DNA of 64,000 nt from Clostridium sp. MSJ-8 (GTDB lineage: Bacteria; Bacillota; Clostridia; Clostridiales; Clostridiaceae): positions 152,905-216,904 of the forward strand of contig NZ_JAHLQH010000049.1 in the NCBI RefSeq assembly GCF_018918325.1, read 5' to 3'. Below the pieces are notes generated by a model. The model made no database searches and was not told the DNA's origin. It saw only the letters and a program-made list of their open reading frames with translations. Shown here piece after piece: positions 56,488 to 64,000 of the stretch (position 1 is its first letter; every line of letters starts with the position of its first letter). The translations under genes and the position numbers were made by a program.

Positions 56488-57648
56488 ATGGATATAAAAT
56501 TTTCGGACAATTTAAAGCATTTTCAAGCAGGGATATTTAATATATTAGATGATAAGAAAAAAGAATTAATAGCTAAAGGGAAGAAAGTATATAATTTATC
56601 AGTGGGAACACCAGACTTTGAACCAGATAAACATGTGGTAGACGCATTAGTAAGGTCTGCATCTAATCCAAAGGAATGGGTATATTCATTAGGAGATTTA
56701 GACGAACTTCTAGAAGCAGTTGTTGATTATTATAAGGAAAGATTTAATGTTACAATAAATAAAAATCAAGTAACTTCTGTATATGGTTCACAAGAAGGGT
56801 TAGCACATATAGGACTTAGTTTATGTAATAGAGGAGACAAGGTTCTAGTACCTAATCCAGGATACCCAATATTTGAAATAGGACCATTTCTAGCAGGGGC
56901 TGATCTTATATACTATGATTTATTACCAGAGAATAACTATCTTCCAGATTTGAATTCTATAGATAGAGAAGTCTTAAAAGATGTTAAGTTTATGATTATA
57001 TCATATCCTATGAATCCAGTGTGTAAAGCTGCACCTTCAGAATTTTATGATAAAATAATACAATTTGCAAAGGAAAACAATATAATAATTGTACATGATA
57101 ATGCGTATGCAGATATTATATATGATGGTAGACAAGGAAATTCTATATTAGCCCATGAAGGTGGTAATGAGGTAGCGGTAGAATTTTATTCAATGTCTAA
57201 ATCTTTTAATATGACTGGATCTAGAATATCATTTTTAATTGGAAATGAAGAGATAATTAAAAGCTTTAAAACTCTTCGTTCTCAGATTGATTATGGAATA
57301 TTTATACCTGTACAAAAGGCAGCAATAGCTGCATTAAAAGGACCTAAAGATAGTTTGGAAATTCATAGAAAAGAATATGAAAATAGAAGAAATGCCTTAT
57401 GTGGTGGATTAAGGAGAGTCGGAATAGAAATAGAAGATAGTGAAGGATCTATGTTTGCATGGGCTAAGATACCAAAAGAGTATAAGACATCAAGTGAGTT
57501 TTGCATAGATTTGTTAGAAAAAACTGGTGTTATATGTACTCCAGGTAGTGCTTTTGGGACTCTTGGAGAAGGATATGTGAGATTTGCATTAGTGCTTCCT
57601 GTAGATAAGATAGAAGAAGCAATTAAACAAATTGAATTAAATATGTAA
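56488..57648 (+). CDS. class I PLP aminotransferase (LL-DAP/AspC-like fold)
   Basis: A 386-aa fold-type I aminotransferase: PNPGYPIFEIGPFLAGA, the DNAYADIIYDG block, SMSKSFNMTGSR with the PLP Lys, and the C-terminal VRFALVLPVDKIEEA. The closest look is to the AspC/LL-diaminopimelate aminotransferase group. The substrate is not determinable. Ribosome site TAGGAGGAC. Followed by a dispersed repeat, no clear operon partner. Confidence 0.87.
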   Translation: MDIKFSDNLKHFQAGIFNILDDKKKELIAKGKKVYNLSVGTPDFEPDKHVVDALVRSASNPKEWVYSLGDLDELLEAVVDYYKERFNVTINKNQVTSVYGSQEGLAHIGLSLCNRGDKVLVPNPGYPIFEIGPFLAGADLIYYDLLPENNYLPDLNSIDREVLKDVKFMIISYPMNPVCKAAPSEFYDKIIQFAKENNIIIVHDNAYADIIYDGRQGNSILAHEGGNEVAVEFYSMSKSFNMTGSRISFLIGNEEIIKSFKTLRSQIDYGIFIPVQKAAIAALKGPKDSLEIHRKEYENRRNALCGGLRRVGIEIEDSEGSMFAWAKIPKEYKTSSEFCIDLLEKTGVICTPGSAFGTLGEGYVRFALVLPVDKIEEAIKQIELNM

Positions 57649-57661
57649 ATAATATAATAGA

Positions 57662-57728
57662 AATATAGAGTCTTAAGATATTTACAGACAATACAGATAC
57701 ATTAAAAATAACCATAACGCTTGAATAT
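57662..57728. repeat. shared repeat tail before palindrome P4
   Basis: TTAAGATATTTACAGACAAT and AAAAATAACCATAACGCTTG match the repeat tail at about 18,133–18,196 with few changes. Confidence 0.65.
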
Positions 57729-57881
57729 TTAAAATAGAAGTTATTTGATGGAACAAAGCATTTTTGCTAGAGAAGAATTAATAATATTTATAATAAATAA
57801 AATACTGTGAGAAATTAAAAGTAAGTATGAATAAAATTGAGCAAATGCTTTGTAAAATCAAATCACTTCTTATTTTAATTA
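57729..57881. repeat. second palindrome type, copy P4
   Basis: TTTAAAATAGAAGTTATTTG with AT is mirrored by ATCAAATCACTTCTTATTTT with AA. The interior matches P3 at 18.2 kb (GGAACAAAGCATTTTTGCTA). It sits in the space between two convergent genes. Confidence 0.75.
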
Positions 57882-57905
57882 TAAATAGAACTTGTTATAT
57901 TGATG

Positions 57906-58589
57906 CTATATACAAGAGATAAAGTTGTTAAGCATATGCAAAAGCAAAGGATAACCGATATTATCTGTTTTTTCGTATAATATAGAGAATGCCAATCCCA
58001 TAGCGAAATAAGGAAGAACATTTATAAGTTGTGAGAAATCTCCTAAAAATAAAATATATGTCCACACGTGATATAATCCAAATAATAATGCTGATATTAT
58101 ATGTGATAGTATTTTAAATTTATTGCGTAGAAGCCTAAAAATTAAACCTCTAAAAATTAATTCTTCAACAAAAGGACCAAAAACAACAGCGGCTAAGAAC
58201 ATACTTAAGAAATTTCGCTTTAGTTCATCATTGATACTGTCTTGGTTAGCATTAGTCGTATTAGAGAATTGTTGAATTATCATAGAACATATAATTATAA
58301 GTGCAAGCATTAGAATATAAGTACTTATAGTTAATAACAAGTTTTTAAAAAAATCTTTATGTATGTTTTGAAGATTTTGTTTGATAAATTTCCTATACTG
58401 GAAAGCTAATATTATTGCAAAGGCTATATAAAATATTAAATTAAAGTTATTAGCAAGTGTTGTGTAAAACCTAGTTCTATAAAATAATAAAAGTACAAAA
58501 GGCAAAAAAGCAAAACTTAGTATATATAATATAGCAGTAATAATTTTTATAACCTTTTCTGAAGACGATTCAAATTTTAGTTTTTCCAT
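57906..58589 (-). CDS. CPBP-family intramembrane metalloprotease
   Basis: A 227-aa membrane protein of about six helices with the CPBP (CAAX protease/bacteriocin-processing) motifs EELIFRG, FGLYHVW and the terminal HMLNN. It is a probable glutamic-type intramembrane endopeptidase. In many Firmicutes such genes accompany bacteriocin or peptide loci, and a small-peptide gene lies about 1.6 kb away, but no linkage is shown. The start follows AAGAAAGGAA on the minus strand. Confidence 0.88.
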   Translation of the reverse strand: MEKLKFESSSEKVIKIITAILYILSFAFLPFVLLLFYRTRFYTTLANNFNLIFYIAFAIILAFQYRKFIKQNLQNIHKDFFKNLLLTISTYILMLALIIICSMIIQQFSNTTNANQDSINDELKRNFLSMFLAAVVFGPFVEELIFRGLIFRLLRNKFKILSHIISALLFGLYHVWTYILFLGDFSQLINVLPYFAMGLAFSILYEKTDNIGYPLLLHMLNNFISCI

Positions 58590-58920
58590 AAATTAATTCC
58601 TTTCTTGTAAAGTTAGTTTCTAACAATTAGTATATCTTAGTTTATTATAAATGTAAAACAAATAGTATACTGAGATAATGAAGCAAAAATCAAGTCCTAA
58701 ATATTAACATAAAATACATAAAATATACATATAAAATATACAAAATATTACATAAAAAGTGCTATTATATAGGTACAGAAAAAAGTACATAGCACAATCT
58801 TTATATTATATAGGAAGAGAAAATATGAAGAATTATCTAAGAAAGATAATCTGCTATGTATAATACAAAACAATAAAAAAATTACCATTAGATTAGTAGT
58901 ATTACACAAGGAGGAATTGT
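58590..58920. other. divergent intergenic region, AT-rich iterations
   Basis: Contains short near-repeats (ATAAAATACATAAAATATAC, AAAATATACAAAATAT) at about 58,709–58,760 and an imperfect inversion TATCTTAGT...ACTGAGATA at about 58,633–58,676. A 12-codon frame with GGAAGAG upstream (58,825) is too short to assert. The ribosome site AAGGAGG lies before the next gene. Confidence 0.4.
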
Positions 58921-59340
58921 ATGTTAGGTGATGTTGTGTATGTTGAGCGAAGAACTTGGTGTAATGGTTTTAAAGAGGTAAAGGAAGATAACGGATACTT
59001 CAGAGATTATGGAATAGAAGTTGGTAATAATAAAGTAATACATTTCGTAAATTATGACGAAGAAGGATATTTAGTACAAAAGGTTGTAGAATCATCTATG
59101 GATGAATTTTCTAGAGGTCTAGAAGTTAAACTTGATAATAGAATAGAGTATAAGTTTAATAAAATAGAAGCCTTGGATAGAGCTTTTTCTAGACTTAATA
59201 GATCTTTTGGTAATTATCATATGATAAATAACAATTGTGAAAGTTTTGTTTTGTGGTGCACTACAGGCAAAAAAGAATTAAAATTTAATAATGATTTTAG
59301 ATTTTTATCTAGTCATAATGGAGTGGTGAATGTTAACTAA
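58921..59340 (+). CDS. LRAT-domain protein with altered catalytic His
   Basis: A 139-aa protein with the LRAT (lecithin:retinol acyltransferase-like NlpC/P60) layout: GDVVYVERR, YGIEVGNNKVIHF, and NNCESFVLWCTTG. Nucleophile C106 and the second His (H41) are in place. The residue at the usual first His position (HYGI/HWAI in active members) is D29 (RDYGIEVG). The protein is therefore probably altered or inactive as an acyltransferase, unless another base serves. Start ATG after AAGGAGG. Its terminator follows. Confidence 0.78.
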   Translation: MLGDVVYVERRTWCNGFKEVKEDNGYFRDYGIEVGNNKVIHFVNYDEEGYLVQKVVESSMDEFSRGLEVKLDNRIEYKFNKIEALDRAFSRLNRSFGNYHMINNNCESFVLWCTTGKKELKFNNDFRFLSSHNGVVNVN

Positions 59341-59368
59341 CTTTTTCTTAAATAAATATATACGTGAT

Positions 59369-59426
59369 AAAGAACCTTAAGAGGATAGAGACTTTAATAG
59401 CTTTAATCCTTGAGAGGTTCTTTTTA
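59369..59426 (+). terminator. terminator after the LRAT gene
   Basis: AAAGAACCTTAAGAGGAT pairs imperfectly with ATCCTTGAGAGGTTCTTT around a 19-nt loop, then T's. Confidence 0.8.
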
Positions 59427-59550
59427 ATGTTAAAAAATAATTATATTCTGATTTAAGTAATTCTAGAAAAAATATTTTAATAAATTACTACCATATTGTA
59501 TAATAACTGTTATAATATTAATTAAGTGACTAAGTAAAAGGAGGCTAGAA

Positions 59551-59844
59551 ATGCATGATGGTGATGTGGGCAATGAAATCAACTTTCTACTAGTAGATAG
59601 AAATAATTGTTCTCAAGATGAATTAGCAAATTTCATAGAAAATTCATTAGATGATATCTATATATTAAAGGAAGAATCTTTTAAGCCTATTACAGAAGAA
59701 GAAGTATACAATGTGGATATTAATAAGCATAGGTTCAAAGTTATCAATAAACATAAAGAAACACAAGTAACCTCATATTGTTCAGAGGAATTTTTCTCTT
59801 CCGATGGATTGGGGCTAGGAGGATACGGATTAAATCTTATATAG
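59551..59844 (+). CDS. small acidic protein with Gly-rich C-terminus, possible modified-peptide precursor
   Basis: A 97-aa acidic protein ending SDGLGLGGYGLNLI. No family is recognised. Two Cys (C20, C77). The pattern, a leader-like charged helical part then a short Gly/Leu-rich tail, resembles precursors of ribosomally made modified peptides (RiPPs), and a glycosyltransferase-like gene follows at 16 bp. This is an inference from layout, not a family match. Ribosome site AAAGGAGG. No transporter or known RiPP maturase is adjacent. Confidence 0.5.
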   Translation: MHDGDVGNEINFLLVDRNNCSQDELANFIENSLDDIYILKEESFKPITEEEVYNVDINKHRFKVINKHKETQVTSYCSEEFFSSDGLGLGGYGLNLI

Positions 59845-59860
59845 ATAGTAGGAGGATACT

Positions 59861-60739
59861 ATGACTACAGCATTTCATACTAATTGGAGTAAGCCTTTTT
59901 GTATTAGAAATTGGAGAGAAGAATATCATCTTAAAGACTTTGAAATATTAATAATTATGCTTTCCGCCCTAAAATGGCGTCAGTATAATGGATCTATTGT
60001 GTTATATGCAGATAAGATAAGTGCAGAAGAATATTATAATTTAGGAATAGATCATATATATGATTTGGGAATTGAAGAAAAGTTAGATAACATTGATCCT
60101 AAGATAGATTCAAATATCTTTTGGGCTGCATCAAAGTTATATGCTCTTAGAGATATAAAAGGTGACGTTGCAATGCTAGATAATGATTTTGTTATATGGA
60201 ATGATATAAGATCATCTCTTCAGAATCAAGAGTTAGTTGTTATTCATAATGAAAAAATAAATTCAAAAGCATATCCTTCCAGGGAATTCTTCAATTTCAA
60301 AGATGATTATTCATTTAAAAAAGAGTGGGATTTTTCATTGCCTGCTTATAATACTGCTTTCGCTTATTTTAATAATGATGATTTTAAAGATTATTATGTT
60401 ACAGAAGCATTTAAATTTATGAAAGAAGTCAAACTTATAAATGACAGAAGGTCATTTATGGTATTTGCAGAGCAGAGACTATTATCAATGTGTGCTCATG
60501 AAAAAGATATTTCTACAAAGGAATTATCTAAAATAATAGAATTAATTAATAATAACCAGAGATTATATACTCATTTATGGGGATATAAAAATGTATTATT
60601 AAAAGATTCTAAAGAGAGAAAAAAGTTCTGTATAAGGTGTATAAAGAGAATAATTGAGGACTTTCCTAAAGAAATTACAACAATAGCTAATATAGAAATT
60701 TTAAAAGAGTACTATGAAGAAGTAGTAGAGACTAATTAA
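59861..60739 (+). CDS. GT-A-like putative glycosyltransferase (DUF6734-like)
   Basis: A 292-aa soluble protein starting MTTAFHTNWSKPFCIRNW. The acidic motif MLDNDFVIWND (about residues 105–115) has the DxD look of GT-A nucleotide-sugar transferases, and LPAYNTAFAYFNN follows. The overall layout resembles a family annotated as DUF6734; I make that link from memory. It starts 16 bp after the small protein gene, with GTAGGAGG, in the same operon, and is followed by hairpin element D. The acceptor is unknown. Confidence 0.6.
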   Translation: MTTAFHTNWSKPFCIRNWREEYHLKDFEILIIMLSALKWRQYNGSIVLYADKISAEEYYNLGIDHIYDLGIEEKLDNIDPKIDSNIFWAASKLYALRDIKGDVAMLDNDFVIWNDIRSSLQNQELVVIHNEKINSKAYPSREFFNFKDDYSFKKEWDFSLPAYNTAFAYFNNDDFKDYYVTEAFKFMKEVKLINDRRSFMVFAEQRLLSMCAHEKDISTKELSKIIELINNNQRLYTHLWGYKNVLLKDSKERKKFCIRCIKRIIEDFPKEITTIANIEILKEYYEEVVETN

Positions 60740-60763
60740 GAATTTCTAAACATAAAAAATTAA

Positions 60764-60865
60764 GATTGTATTATTATTAGATAACGTAAATTTCACAATA
60801 ATTAATATCAAAATTATATGTTCTAAGTAAATAATATGATAGAATTAAGTATTTATTAATATAAT
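60764..60865. repeat. left arm of palindrome before hairpin D
   Basis: ATTATTAGATAACGTAAATT and AATTAATATCAAAATTATAT repeat the arm at 13.2, 17.6 and 29.4 kb in shortened form. Confidence 0.75.
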
Positions 60866-60949
60866 AAAAAAAGTAAAGATCTCTAAATGCTATAACTCAC
60901 TAAAGCTCACACAGTATAGCATTTTAAACGAGACCTTTACTTTTTTATT
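60866..60949 (+). repeat. covarying hairpin element, copy D
   Basis: Outer stem GTAAAGATCTC/GAGACCTTTAC (one mismatch), inner AAATGCTATA/TATAGCATTT (perfect). TTAAGTATTT / AAATACTTAA continue the palindrome outward on both sides. T-rich tail. It lies 3' of the glycosyltransferase-like gene, in sense. Confidence 0.85.
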
Positions 60950-61003
60950 ATAAGAAATACTTAAGTATATTATAGATAATTTGTTTAAATCAATAATTTG
61001 ATG

Positions 61004-61459
61004 TTAATCAAAAATCTTTTCATCTATTGTGATTTTAGATAAAACTTTATTAATGCAATTTAATGCATTAAAAAATTCTTCAATATCAACATCTTCAGTT
61101 TTGCTAAGCGAATCACAAATAGTTTCTGAATTTAATTTAACATGGTTAATTAAAAAATTAATTCCTGCTTGAGACAGAGAAACTTTAATTATTCTTTTAT
61201 CATTAGAATCTTTAACTCTTTTTACAAAATCCATTTGAAACAACTTGTCTATTATTTTAGTCATGTTTTGTTTAGGCATTTTCATAGAGTCTGCTAAAGA
61301 AGTCATAGATATTTCTTTATAATAATAGATAACACATATAGTATAGTATTGTAATGGGCTCAATACTTCTCTAAAAGAAGAAGTATAAGTCCCTGAAATT
61401 TTTTCGTATACTAATGTAATAAATTCAAAAAGTGCTTGAGATTGTGAATTTTTGTTCAT
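61004..61459 (-). CDS. MarR-family transcriptional regulator
   Basis: A 151-aa winged-helix regulator: a helical dimerisation end, the SLADSMKMPKQNMTKIIDKL recognition helix region and the wing FVKRVKDSNDKRIIKVSL. Ribosome site AGGAGGAAA. It diverges from glgB across 140 bp that include an inverted repeat fitting a MarR operator. The stop falls inside the right arm of repeat D, so the repeat has invaded the 3' end of the gene. Confidence 0.9.
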   Translation of the reverse strand: MNKNSQSQALFEFITLVYEKISGTYTSSFREVLSPLQYYTICVIYYYKEISMTSLADSMKMPKQNMTKIIDKLFQMDFVKRVKDSNDKRIIKVSLSQAGINFLINHVKLNSETICDSLSKTEDVDIEEFFNALNCINKVLSKITIDEKIFD

Positions 61460-61509
61460 TTTTCCTCCTACTAATTTACATATGTAGTAAAATAAAATAT
61501 AATAAAAGT

Positions 61510-61532
61510 GCTAAAAGTATTACTATTTTAGC
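61510..61532. promoter_or_regulatory. candidate MarR operator between marR and glgB
   Basis: GCTAAAA (61510–61516) and TTTTAGC (61526–61532) form a perfect 7-bp inverted repeat with a 9-bp centre in the divergent promoter region. MarR proteins commonly bind such sites close to their own gene. Confidence 0.45.
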
Positions 61533-61599
61533 TTCTATAATGATATAAATATAATATCAATTATGGAGAAAATTGTCAATTGAGTTGGGGGTATATATT

Positions 61600-63447
61600 T
61601 TGAGAGAGGATATTTTAAATAAATTTTATGAAGGAAATAGTTTTGAGGCATATAAAGTATTTGGAGCACATTTATGCAATGAATATGGTAAAGAAGGAGT
61701 AAGATTTACAGTTTGTGCACCAAATGCAACGCATATTCAGCTAATTGGAGAATTTAATGATTGGTATGGTGCTGATTATGAAATGCAGAAGATAGATGAT
61801 AGAGGAACTTATACATTATTTACTGAGTATGCCAAGGAAGGCATGATGTATAAATATAGAGTTTTCAAAAGAGATGGAGGTTTTATAGATAAGTGTGATC
61901 CATATGCTTTTTATTCAGAACTTAGACCTGGAACAGCATCTATAATTGCAGATATAGATAATTCAGTATTTACAGATGCAGCATGGATGAATAGTAGAAC
62001 TAAGAATTATGATAAACCAGTTAATATATATGAGGTGCATTTTGGCTCTTGGAAGCAAAAGTCAGGAGATAGAATAGAAGATAGATGGTACAATTATAAT
62101 GAATTAAGTGATGATATTATAAAATATATTAAAGATAATAATTTTACACATATTGAACTAATGCCATTATGTGAACATCCTTTTGATGGGTCTTGGGGAT
62201 ATCAAGTAAGCGGTTACTATAGTGTAACTTCTAGATATGGTAAGGTTAAAGATCTTATGCAATTTATTAATAAATGCCATAAAAATAATATTGGAGTTAT
62301 TTTAGATATAGTACCTGTTCACTTTGTTATAAATGATTATGCATTGGCTCAATTTGATGGAACACCAATGTATGAATACCAATATGGTGAAGTTTCTAGA
62401 AGTCAATGGGGAACATGTAATTTTGATTTTTTTAGAAAAGAAGTTAGAAGCTTTTTATTATCAGCTTCAGCATACTGGCTTGATGTATTTCATTTCGATG
62501 GATTAAGATTAGATGCTATTTCTAATGCACTATATTGGCAAGGTAATAGTGATAGAGGTGTAAATGTAGGTGGTGTTGACTTAATAAAAACTATGAATGC
62601 TGGAATAAACAATATGTTTAATGGTGTAATGCTTATTGCAGAAGATAGTACTACATTCCCAAATGTAACAAAACCAATAGAAGAAGGTGGATTAGGCTTT
62701 GATTATAAGTGGGATTTAGGTTGGATGAATGATACATTAAGATATTTTTCTATGCATCCATATGATAGAATATATGAACACAACCTTATTAATTTTTCAA
62801 TGATGTATTATTATAGCGAAAGATTTTTACTATCTTTCTCTCATGATGAAGTGGTTCATGGTAAAAAAACCATCTTAGATAAAATGTATGGAGAATATGA
62901 AGATAAGTTTCCGCAAGCAAGAGTATTATATACTTATATGATGACTCATTTAGGTAAGAAACTTAATTTTATGGGAAATGAATTAGGACATTTTAGAGAA
63001 TGGGATGAAACTAGAGAATTAGATTGGAATCTACTAGAATTTGATGCTCATAAGAAATTTAATACTTTCTTTAAGGATTTATGTAAGCTATATAAGAATA
63101 ATAAAGCTTTTTATGTTAATGATTATGCGAAAGATGGATTCTATTGGATAGATGCAGATGATAGTGAACATAGAACATATTCTTATGTAAGAAGTGATGG
63201 ACAAAAGGAATTTATAATAGTGTTTAATGCATATACAGAGCATTATAAGGAATTTAAGTTAGGCTTTAATAAAAAGTGTAGAATAAAAGAGAGATTTAAT
63301 ACTGATAATATAAAATATGGTGGAGAGGATAGAAGGAATACAAGAATTATACAATCTAAAAAAGAGCCGTATAAGAACTTTGAATATTCATTTACTATTA
63401 ATTTAGCTCCATTTACAGCTTGTATATTTGAAGTTTTAGATAAATAA
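61600..63447 (+). CDS. glgB: 1,4-alpha-glucan branching enzyme
   Basis: A 615-aa GH13 branching enzyme. An N-terminal CBM48 domain (FTVCAPNATHIQLIGEFNDW) is followed by the catalytic core with HIELMPLCEHPFDGSWGYQ, nucleophile D305 (GLRLDAIS), acid/base E348 (LIAEDST) and SFSHDEVVHGK. It introduces α-1,6 branches into glycogen. I start at the TTG at 61600 after TTGGGGGT; the in-frame codon at 61573 has no ribosome site. With the intracellular amylase at 33.9 kb this suggests glycogen turnover, though other glg genes are absent here. Confidence 0.93.
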   Translation: MREDILNKFYEGNSFEAYKVFGAHLCNEYGKEGVRFTVCAPNATHIQLIGEFNDWYGADYEMQKIDDRGTYTLFTEYAKEGMMYKYRVFKRDGGFIDKCDPYAFYSELRPGTASIIADIDNSVFTDAAWMNSRTKNYDKPVNIYEVHFGSWKQKSGDRIEDRWYNYNELSDDIIKYIKDNNFTHIELMPLCEHPFDGSWGYQVSGYYSVTSRYGKVKDLMQFINKCHKNNIGVILDIVPVHFVINDYALAQFDGTPMYEYQYGEVSRSQWGTCNFDFFRKEVRSFLLSASAYWLDVFHFDGLRLDAISNALYWQGNSDRGVNVGGVDLIKTMNAGINNMFNGVMLIAEDSTTFPNVTKPIEEGGLGFDYKWDLGWMNDTLRYFSMHPYDRIYEHNLINFSMMYYYSERFLLSFSHDEVVHGKKTILDKMYGEYEDKFPQARVLYTYMMTHLGKKLNFMGNELGHFREWDETRELDWNLLEFDAHKKFNTFFKDLCKLYKNNKAFYVNDYAKDGFYWIDADDSEHRTYSYVRSDGQKEFIIVFNAYTEHYKEFKLGFNKKCRIKERFNTDNIKYGGEDRRNTRIIQSKKEPYKNFEYSFTINLAPFTACIFEVLDK

Positions 63448-63519
63448 AATTTAAAAGTTTGTACATTAGTAATATTATTATTAGTCAGTAATAAAGAGTA
63501 AATAATTTTCGAGTTAATA

Positions 63520-63591
63520 ATCTCCATAAATGTAATAAATTATGGTATAATTATATTAGGAAAAACCTTAATTTTACTATGTTTATGGAGA
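63520..63591. repeat. 11-bp inverted repeat upstream of the transposase
   Basis: TCTCCATAAAT... and GTTTATGGAGA mirror each other (10 of 11 bases) across about 50 bp, directly before the transposase start. This may be a regulatory hairpin of the element or part of its left end. Confidence 0.5.
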
Positions 63592-63598
63592 TTTTATT

Positions 63599-64000
63599 AT
63601 GATAAAAATCACAAGAAAACAAAAGAGAGAAAAAGAATCAAAAATAAATTTTTTCGCGGAATTTACTAAAATTAGAAAACACTTTTTCCGTGATTTTAAT
63701 AAGAAGTTAAGATTAGTTAAAGATGTTAGACATACAAGTTATATTACATATGAACCGGATATATTACTGTTTACAGTAATTATGAAAAATGTTTCGGGAA
63801 TATTTAGCATGAATAAAATGACAAGGGATTTCAACACTGAAGAATCTATTAATAATATTGCTAAAAGTTTAGGAATAGATACTTTAGAGGAGATTCCTCA
63901 TTATGATACAATTAATAATTTCTTAGAAAAATTAGATATAAAGCAAATTGAATCAATACGTGATTATATGATAAGAGAGCTTTTAAAGAAAAGATCTCTT
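63599..64000 (+). mobile_element. transposase, 3' end outside the window
   Basis: An ATG at 63599 opens a frame to the window edge (134 codons). It is basic at the N-terminus and continues with a helical region ...IMKNVSGIFSMNKMTRDF, then SLGIDTLEEIPHYDTINNFL, a DDE-type transposase N-terminal pattern (ISNCY/IS4-like). The DDE residues lie beyond the window. The left end and terminal repeats are not certain. Adjacent glgB is intact. Confidence 0.75.

Noticed and set aside
58630..58680. Terminator or operator from the TATCTTAGT/ACTGAGATA inversion
   Set aside because: The stem is short with a mismatch in very AT-rich DNA, so chance is likely.
1..64000. tRNA or rRNA genes
   Set aside because: No cloverleaf with a T-arm GTTCRA and CCA-like end, and no rRNA blocks, were seen by eye; a covariance search would settle this.

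Overview
The window reads as chromosome of a low-GC, anaerobic, spore-forming Firmicute, most likely a Clostridium (sensu stricto type). The support is very AT-rich intergenic DNA, strong AGGAGG ribosome sites, the conserved block ytxC–infC–rpmI–rplT followed by ktrB–ktrA, a TrmH-family methyltransferase and a T-box-controlled pheS–pheT, a pair of Csp-like subtilases of the kind used in spore germination, a two-gene Suf system, and clostridial surface-protein architecture. The species cannot be named from the sequence alone.

Layout. 1–12.4 kb is housekeeping: a cut-off methyltransferase, Hsp33, a GME-fold protein, YtxC, the IF3/L35/L20 operon behind an L20-type leader and with a non-standard ATC start on infC, K+ uptake KtrAB, an RNA methyltransferase, PheST behind a T-box, and an alkyltransferase. 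12.4–19.9 kb is accessory: two orphan or surface genes separated by about 2.4 kb of nested palindromes and a 406-bp tandem duplication. 19.9–29.4 kb is a signalling and transport locus: a histidine kinase/response regulator pair diverges from two lipoproteins with sialidase-type Asp-boxes, two sugar ABC permeases, an HlyD-like adaptor and a MacB-like membrane protein. Both lipoprotein genes carry the same pair of 11-bp-spaced direct repeats 16 bp upstream of an identical -10 box, so the response regulator probably controls them. 30–33.7 kb has DAHP synthase, SufC–SufB and a lipoprotein. 33.9–43.7 kb has an intracellular amylase, a HAD phosphatase, two cation exporters, a NYN–LOTUS RNA-binding protein, a TPR–GGDEF cyclase and a 51-residue zinc ribbon. 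43.8–51.6 kb has the two subtilases, an aminotransferase, a membrane-anchored protein and ArgF. 51.8–56 kb is a likely acquired module (cysteine-cluster protein, TerB-like protein, HNH-like/glycine-zipper protein, glycine-rich multi-pass protein) next to a decayed lipoprotein. 56.5–64 kb has an aminotransferase, a CPBP protease, an LRAT-like protein with an altered active site, a possible peptide/glycosyltransferase pair, MarR, glycogen branching enzyme and the start of a transposase.

The most unusual non-coding signal is a family of seven hairpins of about 70 nt (13.3, 17.9, 29.6, 40.1, 48.6, 50.5 and 60.9 kb). Their outer and inner stems change in compensating pairs between copies, while an apical sequence stays nearly constant in the better-preserved ones. 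Each copy lies 3' of a gene and is oriented with it, and several are the centre of much longer inverted repeats. The best protein-level candidates for an undescribed system are the TerB/HNH-like/glycine-zipper module at 52.1–55.9 kb and the small-peptide/glycosyltransferase pair at 59.5–60.7 kb.
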